64,000 bases of DNA from Wuchereria bancrofti (taxonomy: Eukaryota; Nematoda; Chromadorea; Rhabditida; Onchocercidae): positions 6,138,303-6,202,302 of the forward strand of contig SSBO01000009.1 of assembly GCA_005281725.1 (NCBI GenBank). Direction: 5' to 3'. Under the pieces are notes generated by a model. That model was not told the DNA's origin, did not search any database, and saw only the letters and a list, made by a program, of their open reading frames with translations. This document shows, in pieces, positions 48,162 through 64,000 of the stretch (position 1 is the first letter of the stretch; every line of letters starts with the position of its first letter). Position numbers and translations under genes: made by a program.

Positions 48162-51100
48162 TCATTCAGCATCTGTCAAAAGAGTTCGATGATTTTGAGT
48201 TTTGACAGTTACATAACACAGTGATTCTTGCGGAGATGAAAAAACAACGATAATTAAAGAATTCCAAGAGGCATATGAGATCATTCTTCGAAGAGCATTA
48301 TCAACAGTTACGATAGGCTTCTCATCCACTTTCATTTTCAATCTTCTTGTATTAATATCCACCATCACAACGTTATGCGAAATCATTTCTTCATTAACAC
48401 GCTTCACCAACTCTTCCAGCGAATCGTATTCATTGGTGTTCAAGTATATTTCGCTTAAAAATAAGTGTTTTTAAAAAATTTTGGTTTTTGCATTAGGCAA
48501 ATTTTATTCAAAGGACTTATTAGTCATCACTGCAAAAGTTTCATATGAAAATACTAGTTTTTGAAGATATAAAACAAACTGTTCATTGTTTGCGTTGTCA
48601 TTGATGCCACCAGGAATAGCACAAAAAGCGCTTTTACCCTTATCAAGTCGTAGAAAATGCAAAATAGGTTCACATCCGCCAGTGCAAGTTTGGAATGCAT
48701 CACTGAAGTCATTATTAAAGGCGGATATTTTTTAAATAGGGAAATTAATTCGATAAGTGGAAATTGTTTTGAAATTTAATTGCAAGTGTATAAAGTCGCG
48801 GTTGCAGAAGAACGTGAAATTTTCTCAAAAATGGAAATTTCATTCCGAAAATTAGTGGCTTTAATATAATAAATTACGATAACTTACCTCCAAATTAAGG
48901 TTGGTTCTTCACTTGATGTTTGAGGCAATACAGAATTTAAACAGCATATTACACAGTACTTAACGACATTTTTTTTGCATGCGCAATAAGGCACAATGCA
49001 AGCAACAGATAATGGCCTACCACATCTTCCACAGGTCTGTGGCACATTTTTCTGTAAATGTCGACTTTTGTTCTCATTCTAACTAGCAAACTTAATACAA
49101 TCCTATGCTATTTTTCAATGACATACTGAAGGATAAAAACCGTTGAACCCTCTATTGATAGTTTCGTCAATCAGAAAAATAAAAAAGCACAATAACCGCT
49201 TTTTCAAAACAATTTTCAAAAAAAAGAACAATGTATAGCAACAAACAAAATAAGACAGTATCTTCAAAAAAAAAAAAAAAAAACTTACAATATCCAAGCA
49301 TCGTTTCTTTTGTTGTGGCTCTTGATTAATTTGAGCTTCCGAACGTGAATGTTTGTTTTTATCGATGCGCGCTCCAGAAGTGGTTAAGCCATTTTCACGA
49401 GCCCAATCATCAAAACTCCATCCCAAAGAAACATTCCCGAAACGAATACTAAATTTTTTCGACTTATCTATTATATAATAAATAATATAAATTTAATACA
49501 AACATATTGTAAAAGGACTTTATCAAATAATGCATACTATAATAAGTACCCATGAGAAAGCTTATATTTCAGTAGTCGCATAGTAATAACAGCATCATCG
49601 ACTGAACAGTGCCCATTTTCTCCTTGAATTTCTTCATTCAGAAATATTCTCGCCAGTGTCTATAAATCATTCTAACAATTTCATAAAAATGTATGATAAA
49701 ATGAATTACATACATGTCTTTTCCGTAAAATGCATGTTTATTTTTCACGTACTATCAAAAAAAAAAAAAAACAACATATTAGGAACTAATGCAAAAAAAG
49801 AGAAATAGAAACATTTATATTATTTATATTATTATTAGAAATATTTATATTGACTGGAGTTATAACAATGAATGAAACGAAAGAATACTCTCATAAAATT
49901 TGAACAGGAATAACCTTTAAGGATGAACGCTGCCGGTCTTTACCAGATAAATTTAAACAAAGAGATATATCGATACAATATGGATGTGTGATACGCATCG
50001 CATTGAAATCGCATTCAAGAGTATGTCCAACCAAAATTGCATCATTCGGCAAGATATGTGATAAAGCTCTCTAAAAATATGATGTTTTTTGCAATTATAA
50101 TTTCTAATCCTTAAGGTATTTGATAAGTCAATAAAAGATAAAAGAAACGCATAACCTTACAAATATACTATTTGTTCAGCAGCGTTAAACAGTAATGAAA
50201 CTCGCTTTAAGAATAAATGAATGGAACCTACTTGTACATCTTCAACCCGCACATTCACATTTTCAAGCATTTTCTCAGTAATACCACTGTACTTAGTAAC
50301 ATAATCCACTATTCTGTTCCTCGGTTTCACAAGCGTATCCAACAAAACTTCATAACACTCGTCGACCTGAGTAACAAAATCTACAGTGAATTCTGTTCAA
50401 GAAGCTGAAAATTTTCATCCCTTCATCAAACACTAAGAAATTACATCAATTTAAACTTACAATTGATATCCTAGTCAGTTCACTTTCCCCAGTTTCTGTG
50501 GTACACATTTCACAATCAACTGCAAAGAATGGTGAATCAGCTTTTACTACACCATACTTTTCCTGAAATAACAATACAGCACTAGAATTGAAGAAATCCA
50601 ATCAAGTAACACACCAATATGCATTTATTGCTAATTTATAAAATGTAAAAATATGAAATAAATAGTCAAATCTCACTTTTGTTGGTACAATAGGCGTTAA
50701 ATCCATGATGCGATTCGTTTTGGGAAAAGGATAACAAAAATCTACCATCTGTCGCAAAGTAACTAGTAGTGCACCTTTCACATCAGATTTAATGTGCTTT
50801 TCTAGAATATTAGTATGCTGAAAAGTGAATATTCCATGAAAAATTAAACTAATCACTGCAAAAAAAGAGATAAAAAATCTTTATCAGTCAATTTCGAACA
50901 TAGTGTGTTTCATCCTTATCAGTCACATAAAATGATCAAATGTTAAAGCAAGAGATATTACTTTCGGTTGCGAAGCATCAAGTGTAAAAAAGAAAAACAA
51001 AGCAATAACTGAGCATTAAATAATTTCAATTTCAAAAACACAAAACTTACACCGACAATTCTCTTTAAACGTTCAAACTTTGAAAGCGGAACATTAAGCA

Positions 51101-51955
51101 TGCTTGTCCAAAACTCCATACTGTTCCATGCTTCTGTCTGCATTCTGATGAAAGATTTTGGGCCAAACAGTTGACCAATATATGTATCCTTCTTATTACT
51201 TTCCTGACAAATGCTTCAAACACTGTGCATTGAAATCATAACTTTCTACTTGGCCATAAGAAATCACAATTTTACAACAATCTGAGGAAGAGAGACAATA
51301 CTAATTTTCTGAAGCAACTTACTACCATTTCGAGATTACACCCGATCCGAAAAATAACTGCTTGCAATATTGCTCGAGAGGGTCTTAATGATATCCAAAG
51401 AGGTTTGTCAACATTGTGGAATGACACGTAATGCACCAATTCGGCGATATCTATGAATACGTTAATGCATGAAAATTTTAGTCGTCATATAATGAAATAG
51501 TGAAACACACAGAAGTGAAAAAAATTTACTATGACTTCCAAGCCTCACACCGTTCAATTTGTCTAAACTTAGACTGATTTTTGGAGGATCTTTCAAATGC
51601 CGCATAGTCCGCAGTTTTTTGTCGAGCTTGGAAGTTATGTCCTTATCTGAAACAATTTTTCCTTAAACATATCTCATTCAAGTAATTGAAAATAATTGAA
51701 ATTTAATATGAATAATAGTAGATAACAGTAGATGGCGACTTTTCTTTACCCGAATTGGAAAAAAATAGAAATTTATAACAAAAAATAACCTAGGATCTGA
51801 CAAAACCACCAACCATCAAATGAATGTTCAAAAGACGTAACTGAAGTTAGGTCCACTGTTGTAGGATCATCACCAGAAAGCAACAACACCTCACTGATAT
51901 TCTTCTTCAATTTTTTCATTTTCCTTCTCTCCTTATTACTTGGCACTTTAACCAT
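48162..51955 (-). CDS. REXO5: RNA exonuclease 5-like DEDDh 3'-5' exonuclease, 13 exons, about 669 aa
   Basis: Exons 51814-51955, 51530-51646, 51326-51450, 51051-51203, 50677-50817, 50461-50562, 50232-50366, 49915-50070, 49550-49659, 49289-49448, 48888-49078, 48517-48702, 48162-48453. The catalytic RNase T/REX1 domain sits at about 237-395. ExoI is FFAVDCEMC (D242, E244), ExoII is GHTLECDFN (D326) and ExoIII is HCSVDD (H374, D379), so the full DEDDh set is present. The N-terminus is Lys-rich (KERRKMKKLKK), suited to nucleolar targeting. Residues about 448-510 hold a cluster of about ten cysteines (CGRCG, CACKK, CVICC), a likely zinc ribbon. The C-terminal 150 residues look like an RRM-type fold, as in vertebrate REXO5, which trims snoRNA and rRNA 3' ends. 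The acceptor at 49,448 and donor at 48,517 (GTCCTT) are weaker than the rest, so the C-terminal splicing is the least certain part. Confidence 0.8.
49264..49283. repeat. Poly(A/T) tract in a REXO5 intron
   Basis: About 17-20 consecutive A on the plus strand (T on the coding strand), next to the donor of exon 10. Confidence 0.8.
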
Positions 51956-52462
51956 ATAGAAGCAATCCTACAAATAAGCTTCCCACAATCTGAAACATCT
52001 GTTTATTATAATACAAATTAACAACACCATAACACCTAACAAATATACGAACATAACGAAAACTGTACAAACTTGACGGATTCAAAGAAATAGCATAAAG
52101 CTGCAAAAAACACAACATCAAAAGCTCACAAATAAAGTCCTCTTACTAAAGAAAGTCCCAACTAAATAAGAATATATTTTTGGAAACAGAAACTTTCAAA
52201 TGCACTAAGTAGAAATATTCCAATAAAAACTCAGGAAAGCAAAAATCGAGACCAGTTTTTAGATTAAAATTATTGAAACTCTGTGAAAGCTGATTTCGAA
52301 ATTCGAAACTATGTGAACTAAGAAGAATCTTGGAATATTTTTTACACCGCTTAAGTATTCAAAACTGATTTTCTGATGCAAACCAGCATCAGAAATTCTT
52401 ATCTATCTAGTCGCAAATTGGCAAGATCGACATATAATAAATGGATTTCAGTTCAGTAATCG
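51956..52462. other. Intercistronic gap ric-8 to REXO5-like
   Basis: 507 bp between the ric-8 stop and the next minus-strand start. It is AT-rich, with no additional exon seen. It is comparable to the 471, 541 and 302 bp gaps further along the cluster. Confidence 0.5.
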
Positions 52463-54145
52463 TTAGGATCCAACACCATCCTCACTGTCACTTTTATCAG
52501 GTTCGGCATCATCATCCTTGACAAGTTCCAGCACATGTTTTACAGGCTCTAATTGTCCATCTTTCCCAACCCGTCCTGGAGTTATCAGTCCTTGATTCAT
52601 CAGCTTATTAATATCATTCATCAGTCGATGTACCTCGTATTCTTTTTGCTCCTCGGTCATTCCAGTAAACGGATTTTCTCCCGCAGGTTCAATACAACCA
52701 GTTACTGGATTTACTTGTGTTTCAACTGCTTTATAATCTTCTGTTTCTGAAGCCTCGCTATCCGACTGATGCTTCGAGGTATTCAAAGCATTCAAGATGC
52801 CTCGATTAGCCAATAAACCAGCCGCATGTCCAAAACCACAGTATTTGACGAAACGATTAACACTTTTTTTACATAAGATGAAAATGAATTCAGCTACCAA
52901 GTCTTGAGTATTCGAAATACTCATCATTAAGCGAATCATACGATTACGTAATTCAGCACCGTCATCTGGTCGTCGTTCAACATCGGTAGCATGAAGTGGT
53001 GGAATAACCAGTAAACGTAAATAACGACGTGCCTCTTTCACTTGAGAACTTAGACGTATCAAAACAGTTAAAAAAGTACCGAGGAGCTCGTTTCTTTCAC
53101 TACTTTCTGCTTCCAGGCGTCGCTCTAGCGCATGAAGTACAGCATCTGCAAAAGTCATGTCACGACCGTCATGGATTACATTTGTGTCTTTCTGCTCTAT
53201 GTACTGTAGCTTCGGTGTTAACAATTCGAAGGACAATGGCAATACTGCAATTACATCTACTGCGGACTGTTCAAGAGATGGGTCAATGTTTTTTATGGTT
53301 ACAATTCTCGAGCATAATACCATGCACTGCTTTGCATTTGGCTCCACAGAATCATCCCATGAGTAGCAAAATAAATTGAACAAAACTTTTAGCGCCCAGT
53401 TCGTATGTTCTACAAAATTTTTCCACTGCGAATTCCGCCTCAGTCGTTCCGGGAAACATAAACCTCGTTCCAGTACCTTCAGGAAAACTTCACATCCATT
53501 TTTTAACCACCGCAACTGTAAATCTTTAGATTGTGCGCTTGCAACAAATGCAATACGGAGGTCGTAAAAAGTAACCAAATCTATTTGTTCATTATTTAAG
53601 TTTTTCACCGGAAATTCAGGAATTTTCGATTTTGTAGAAATGGCAATATCCTGGACAGTAACCGGGACTACCCGCCGCATAAAGGAAATTCCCGAAGTCT
53701 CACTCAAAATTCTAATTCGATTAAGTAGCAGATTTGAAGCAATATCATTAAACTCATTTCTCGCAAGGTTACTGTTGAAAAGTATATTGATAAGACACAT
53801 TTCAGCCTGAGTGAATGCCTCCCAATCAAATTCAAAAGACTGTTCAGCTAGAAAAGCAACGTTAAGTACATCCTGTACCAAGCTGGAAGACAACAAATGA
53901 TCTAAATTTTGCCTATCGCGCGCTAAAATCCGCAAAAAGTGAAGGATCTGTTGACGAATTACTGACGACTCTTGAAAACGCTCACAGAAAATAGATAGTA
54001 TCCGACGCCGTGTGTCGATATCAACATGACCAAATTCATGATAATTTTCAAAATTACCATTAATTCGTTTCAGACTTTCCACGAAATTATCAGCTGATGA
54101 ATTCTGCCACTGCATCAAATCACCTTCGGATATATTTTCGGTCAT
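52463..54145 (-). CDS. ric-8: RIC-8 (synembryn) G-alpha chaperone and exchange factor, intronless, 560 aa
   Basis: One uninterrupted frame of 561 codons. RIC-8 folds nascent G-alpha subunits and acts as a guanine nucleotide exchange factor on free G-alpha at the cell cortex. In C. elegans it is needed for synaptic transmission and spindle positioning. Diagnostic pieces are the armadillo-type helices through the body, ALKVLFNLFCYSWD, DVIAVLPLSFELLTPKL, ARRYLRLLVIPPLH, RPDDGAELRNRMIRLMM, KCGFGH-type VKYCGFGHAAGLLANRG, NPVTGCIE..NPFTGMTEEQKEYE, and an acidic Ser-rich tail (DDDAEPDKSDSED) where RIC-8 proteins are phosphorylated by CK2. Length matches family members (about 560). I chose ATG at 54,145 (MTENISEGD). 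The frame stays open to an earlier ATG at 54,220, but those 25 residues are hydrophobic and unlike RIC-8. The lack of introns is striking beside the intron-dense neighbours. Confidence 0.93.
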   Translation of the reverse strand: MTENISEGDLMQWQNSSADNFVESLKRINGNFENYHEFGHVDIDTRRRILSIFCERFQESSVIRQQILHFLRILARDRQNLDHLLSSSLVQDVLNVAFLAEQSFEFDWEAFTQAEMCLINILFNSNLARNEFNDIASNLLLNRIRILSETSGISFMRRVVPVTVQDIAISTKSKIPEFPVKNLNNEQIDLVTFYDLRIAFVASAQSKDLQLRWLKNGCEVFLKVLERGLCFPERLRRNSQWKNFVEHTNWALKVLFNLFCYSWDDSVEPNAKQCMVLCSRIVTIKNIDPSLEQSAVDVIAVLPLSFELLTPKLQYIEQKDTNVIHDGRDMTFADAVLHALERRLEAESSERNELLGTFLTVLIRLSSQVKEARRYLRLLVIPPLHATDVERRPDDGAELRNRMIRLMMSISNTQDLVAEFIFILCKKSVNRFVKYCGFGHAAGLLANRGILNALNTSKHQSDSEASETEDYKAVETQVNPVTGCIEPAGENPFTGMTEEQKEYEVHRLMNDINKLMNQGLITPGRVGKDGQLEPVKHVLELVKDDDAEPDKSDSEDGVGS

Positions 54146-55038
54146 GATCAGTAATGTTAAAGTGAATATCAAAGATGTGAGTTTGCGTAATACTGACCAA
54201 TCCTTCAATTTCATAAACATAAGGTTTCAATAAACTTGGTAAAGAACATATACTCAATGTTTATTAATTCAACACATACGCCCCTAATATTGAACTGTCA
54301 TAAGCAGGTAATAGCTGATAACAAGCAATGAGGTAGAAGTATGCGGAAGAAGGAATTTTTTGCAAAAGGCAATCAACTGTTAAAAGCATAGTCTCAAACT
54401 TTCGACGAGATCAAAACGGTCTGTGATTAGTGATACTTAACAGTGTCCTTATACTCAATGATAAAATTACTTTTCTTTACCGACAAACTTATTGCTTCCT
54501 TGCTCCATCCAACATCTCAATCCGAACCCAGTAGTTCTGAAGTATTTCCAATTTGTTTAGAGCATAGCAATCTTAATTTGACCTCCAGGAGAAACTAAGA
54601 AATGCCTTATGCAAGCAGGGCAAATGAAACACTGCAACGACCTCGATACCCAGAAAAACCGGGACCACCACAGTACTAACAGTCACGCACGCCCTTGTCA
54701 TGCATGTCAACAACCTGAAATGTCGGTTCGGCGATGCGTTGCGAAAAACCAAAAGGCAAATTTCTCTGGTTAGTTGGTGAGACAGTCAGTCCTCTTTTTT
54801 TTTCACACTATTTTGTATTTGTAATTTGTCATGCGAGTAATTATTTCTTAATGTGGTAGCATAAGGAGTGTGAGGTTTTCAATAGTGGAGAATTTCCGTG
54901 GTATTTGTATGAATGAACTCGGGTGACATCGGATGTGACATGTCTCGAATAACACTTCCTATTGCTGCACATACTGTCTCTATGCTTACTTTAAGCTATT
55001 TAAGGGTTATATATCCGATTACCGTGCAGTGTTAAGCA
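54146..55038. other. Divergent intergenic region between ric-8 and the MIC13-like gene
   Basis: About 890 bp that must serve both genes. 54,580-54,800 is noticeably richer in GC and CG dinucleotides (for example CACGCACGCCC, GTTCGGCGATGCGTTGCG) than the window average, as expected of a shared promoter. No exon or RNA gene was recognised. Confidence 0.4.
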
Positions 55039-57238
55039 ATGACAATTTTCCGTCGATTAATACGGTGCGTAATGTTTTGTTTGCTTCATTCATTGTTTTC
55101 AATTGTTCCCTTCTCTAGGCTGATTAATAATGAGTAATTTTAGGCTTCAAATTTTGTCTTGTTTCACTATAACCTTGTAAAGTCTTGCTCTCTATAATGA
55201 GTAGAAATGACATTTGATGAGGAAAAAGTCCTTAATTTAATACTTTTATTATGATTGATTAAATTATTACAAGCTGACTTTAGCACAGTAAAAGAAAATC
55301 TTGTTGTTAAACATTCTTGACATCTAAGAAATAAATAGTAATTCTGTTAAGCAAAATCTTTTCTGACGATGAAGAATGAATAGGCTGACAAAGAAAATAG
55401 CTTTCAATTGTTTTTTTTTTATTCATAAATAATATGTGCTAATACAAAACTATGGAACATTCGATATTTCCTGATAAAGACATTCTTGTAGCTCAAGTCG
55501 TTTTATTTTTGCCTAGTTAATGGAGTGCGAATATATCATACGTAGAGTGCGTAGTCTAGAAGGCAGTATGTTTGATTGAAATTTAAGTAGAACAGAACTC
55601 AAAAACTAGAGTAAATGCTCTTCAAGACTCTATTTAATTGTATTTTTGATAAAACTTTATTTAATCGGAAAAAGATAGAGTTATCACAATTTACAAGCTT
55701 AATAGGATGTCGTCTTATTACTTTTTGACCTGTAGTTTGAAAATGTACAGACGTTGTTCCAATTCTCAAACAAGAACTATTTGAATTTCAACGTAAAGGA
55801 ATCTGTTATTGAAGTCACTAATACGATTTTGCATCCGATGGGTAGCATTTATCTTTTTCAATTATAGTGAACATGAAAGACGTAAGCATGCTGCTCTCCT
55901 ACAATTTCAAGTTCTATAATATCTGTTTTGATATTTTTAATTTACTTACAGAAACGTTAAGTAATTGACAAGTGAGTTCATCATTTGTTCCTGGAGCATA
56001 TGTCTCTCCTCCTTGTCACTGTTTTTTGTTTTGATGTGGAAAATATAGTAACAGTAAATTTTAAGAAAAAATCCTTAGAAAAACTGAAAAATTTTCTTAT
56101 ATGATAAATTTTAATTTGTGCTACAGTCTTGTTTTTTCTTTTGAAAAAATAGTCGTTGGTTTAATATATTTTTCTGTCATTCCTTATATTCCCTGGTTTC
56201 TTACTGCTCTACTATGCAAGTATCTAAGTCTTTTGAATTACAAAATTCATTCTTAATAAAACTGTGGTTAGGTCATTTTTATATACAAATTTATCATATA
56301 TGAAAGCAAAAGTATTGTATCGTTACAACATTATCATGATTTACTGTTATTCGTTCTACAATCTTTTTTCTCTTGGAAAAAGCAGTCGTTGGTTTAATAT
56401 ATTTTTCTGTCATTCTTGATTTCACGAATTACAGTAACAGGAAGACATGACTTAACAGAATCTAATTATTGGCTTTGCTAGCTGTTGCTGACTTCCGGCC
56501 ACAGTTAGTATATAAAAATATATAAAGTAATCAAACTAATCCGTCCCTTTATCTTTATGTAACTAATTTGAAAGGGCACTTCATCTTTATCCTTAAGCAT
56601 CTTTCAAAAGTTAAAGACATAGGTATAAAAATGGTTTATATTAAAGAAATTTATAGCTTTCAAAAAAAAAAATTATAACATTAAAAAGAAAGCTTTGTGC
56701 TCATAAGTGAGGTAACAGATCTGAAATTAAATGAGTGGAATTCCTATAATTTTTGTCCATTCTCATTATATTTTATGATTATTTTGTTAGTTTTATTTTT
56801 CAAGTAATATATTGTTTTTTTATTTTCAGAACTGGGATAAAAATTAGTGCAGTGGTTGCAGCGCTAAAAGTTTCTTATCACTTTGATATTTGGTCCTTAG
56901 ACTCGAATCAAGGAGCACAGAAACTTACAGTTCTAAAAGAAACCATCATCCCCGGGACTACTGTTTTTCCAAAAGAGGTTCGTATTCATTCACTAACATC
57001 GAATTGTTTTTCGATTATTTCATTATTTCTGTGTAATTTCTTCGGGAATTAAACTGCTACAAGTGACGTAGTTTCTTTTTTTTGTAGCTTGTTTGTTTTT
57101 TGAAGTTCTATTTTGTGAGATTTTCAGTGTTGTCTTTTCCAGATACTACCATGGGTAGAGAACTATTCACGGTTCAGTGCGAAATGGAATAGTGCATTAG
57201 ACAAAGCATTTTCTTTAGTCAGATGGGCTGACTCTTGA
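55039..57238 (+). CDS. Small mitochondrial protein resembling MICOS subunit MIC13/QIL1, 3 exons, 89 aa
   Basis: Exons 55039-55064, 56830-56977, 57143-57238, phase-consistent (MTIFRRLIR, intron, TGIKISAVVAALKVSYHF). The N-terminus is basic, followed by a short hydrophobic segment (about 12-25) that can span the inner membrane. IWSLDSNQGAQKL, TIIPGTTVFPKE and RFSAKWNSALDKAF then follow. The order short membrane segment, WSxDS, Lys/Leu helix, Pro stretch, and SAKWNSALDK (compare the SWN/AWNxG motif) is that of MIC13/QIL1, which bridges the MIC60 and MIC10 subcomplexes at crista junctions. Similarity is weak because the protein is so short, so treat the family call as probable only. Intron 1 is 1.77 kb, long for this window. 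AATAAA near 57,780 may be the polyadenylation signal. Confidence 0.65.
56126..56435. repeat. Diverged tandem duplication in intron 1 of the MIC13-like gene
   Basis: About 70 bp at 56,126-56,195 recurs at 56,362-56,435, sharing AGTCGTTGGTTTAATATATT and TTTTCTGTCATTC. The offset is about 236 bp. Confidence 0.75.
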
Positions 57239-58715
57239 ATTTCATTTCTCTTGCAATGCAACTTGTATCATTTGGATTTGTTACTTGCATACAATTTGTA
57301 TCATTTGGATTTGTTACTGGTCTTATTTAGCTGTAAGAATAGATGTCAGTTCCACTCTGAAGGTAATTTTATGTTTATCAGCACTGCTTTATACAGCTCT
57401 GTACGTGTTTCTGTAGTATATAATAATATTTTTTACCACTGTAAGAAGTCTCTAAATCTACAACCGCTGTTCAGCAAAATGACGAAAATGGTGCAACACT
57501 GGTGTTTAAGTCATGATTGGATTATAATAATTATGATAAATAGTGGGAGGATAGTGTGTTGTGTACATCTCGTTTCACTTCACAGTCGCATTAGAAGAGT
57601 GTGGCAAAGCATTTTGGACTTCCTCGTAGCTATTTTCTCATGCCAAAGATATTATTATAGGCAATCCCATTAGCTACAACTGTTTTGTGAAGTAAAATTT
57701 CTCATGCATTATTGCAGTGTCACTCCAAAAACGTTCCCAATGCCAAGATAGGCAATTATTTTCTCGGAGAGAACCGTTTAATAAACAGAACGAAATAGCT
57801 GAATAGAAGGACCCCTCAAAAAACCAGTAATCATGAATTTCAAATCTTTATCAACAAACATGTTCTCCAAACATAGCAAATATTTTCCGCAGAAGTAGTT
57901 GGTGCGAAATAATACGTATCGAAGAAGGCTTAACATCGTCCGCTAAAATAATGCCAGAAACCCTTTGCTGTATTTAATCCCACATATCATACAGTATACC
58001 AGTGAAGTATTACCTTGTATATTCACCTCTGGATATTTACAGATGCGAATTGTTTAAGGCAGATCACAACCACTTCACAAAACACCCACTATTTGCCAGA
58101 AAAAGTTGAGTTTGGTGTTCTATCTCAAGCTAACTTTATTTATTGACTCTTTTTAGCAGCGGTGCATCCCATACCTACACACTCAACCTTTTTTTTTGGA
58201 ACAAACTGACTATTTCCAATTCCATAGTAGGGGATCCGGATAAACTTTTTTACGAAACTACTAATATTTCATTTTCTGTGTTTCGCAATATAGTCTGGCT
58301 TATTTAAAATTTTTCTTTACCGCGGTATTATATAAACAGTCTATATGTACACATATTAAAATAGTGCAACAAACGGTAGTGCAGATTACGAGGTGCTTAA
58401 ACAGTTGGATTTATGGAAAAATTCTACTTTCCCACGGAAAAATAAAGTGGATCAAATGCAAATAGAAATGTACGGATAATTTAAGGTAAAAACAATTTAA
58501 ATTAAAATACGAGAGAAAAACAGTATATATTAAACAGCAATAGTATTTCTCATATAAAAACGATAATTCAATGTTCAATCAATGTGAACGAAAACACTTC
58601 GTCATAGCGAAGTGTAAGTTTCGAATTCAGGATGCACTGCAAATGGTAGACATTATTTACACGGGTTCACATGCTCACTATGCTCATTTCAGCAATGAAT
58701 TAACTCAGTCTGTCT
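57239..58715. other. Convergent intergenic region, MIC13-like and swsn-4
   Basis: Holds the 3' UTRs of the two convergent genes. Nothing else is supported besides the short duplication at its left end. Confidence 0.5.
57256..57326. repeat. Tandem duplication of about 36 bp in the 3' UTR of the MIC13-like gene
   Basis: TTGTATCATTTGGATTTGTT occurs twice, about 37 bp apart. Confidence 0.85.
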
Positions 58716-63908
<5,193 letters not shown>

Positions 63909-64000
63909 CTAAAAGTTACATTTGTGAGCGATAAGTCATGTCTACAACTCGATATAACTTTTACACTGATATCCTTTTTAGAAAAATAGAAATTCTAGAA

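Noticed and set aside
49736..49775. Possible extra REXO5 exon reading YVKNKHAFYGKD
   Set aside because: Direct splicing of LK to TLARIFLNEEIQ restores the expected exonuclease sequence in phase. The extra piece ends in the wrong phase.
54146..54220. Upstream ATG extending ric-8 by 25 residues
   Set aside because: The extension is hydrophobic and unlike RIC-8 N-termini. Probably 5' UTR.

Overview
The window looks like nuclear DNA from a parasitic nematode, most likely a filarial (clade III, Onchocercidae-type) worm. It is AT-rich, genes are split into 60-250 bp exons by short AT-rich introns with nematode-style TTTCAG/TTTTAG acceptors, and the gene set is animal: an SNF2 chromatin ATPase, SRF, RIC-8, a DMSR/Srw neuropeptide-type GPCR and a eukaryotic UDP-galactopyranose mutase. 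I see no bacterial or viral block. The species cannot be fixed from sequence alone.

Layout. 0.8-4.9 kb: a minus-strand coiled-coil gene of unknown function. 7.26-8.15 kb: a defective mariner element with both terminal repeats. 11.2-12.1 kb: a nearly perfect 22-bp minisatellite of about 41 copies. 17.9-21.0 kb: a plus-strand DMSR/Srw-like GPCR. 22.8-23.1 kb: a minus-strand gene for a small secreted cysteine-rich protein. 24.5-26.9 kb: plus-strand glf-1 (UDP-galactopyranose mutase). 27.9-39.4 kb: minus-strand unc-120/SRF with long introns and two possible C-termini. 43.0-54.1 kb: a dense minus-strand cluster of two SLIRP-like RRM genes, an NDUFAF1/CIA30 complex I assembly factor, a REXO5-like exonuclease and an intronless ric-8. 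55.0-57.2 kb: a small plus-strand gene resembling the MICOS subunit MIC13/QIL1. 58.7 kb to the window edge: the 3' two thirds of swsn-4 (BRM/BRG1) on the minus strand.

How the parts relate. The 43-54 kb cluster (five co-oriented genes, gaps of about 300-540 bp) looks like a nematode operon or operon-like group. Three of its members (NDUFAF1 and two SLIRP-like proteins) and the neighbouring MIC13-like gene point to mitochondria. UNC-120/SRF and SWSN-4 are both regulators of muscle and developmental transcription elsewhere, but nothing here ties them together beyond proximity. GLF-1 supplies UDP-galactofuranose for surface glycoconjugates, a pathway absent from vertebrates.

All exon models were built by hand by matching reading phase across GT/AG junctions. 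Every junction used is phase-consistent. The only non-AG acceptor needed is in glf-1 (about 25,379), and it is reported as a finding.
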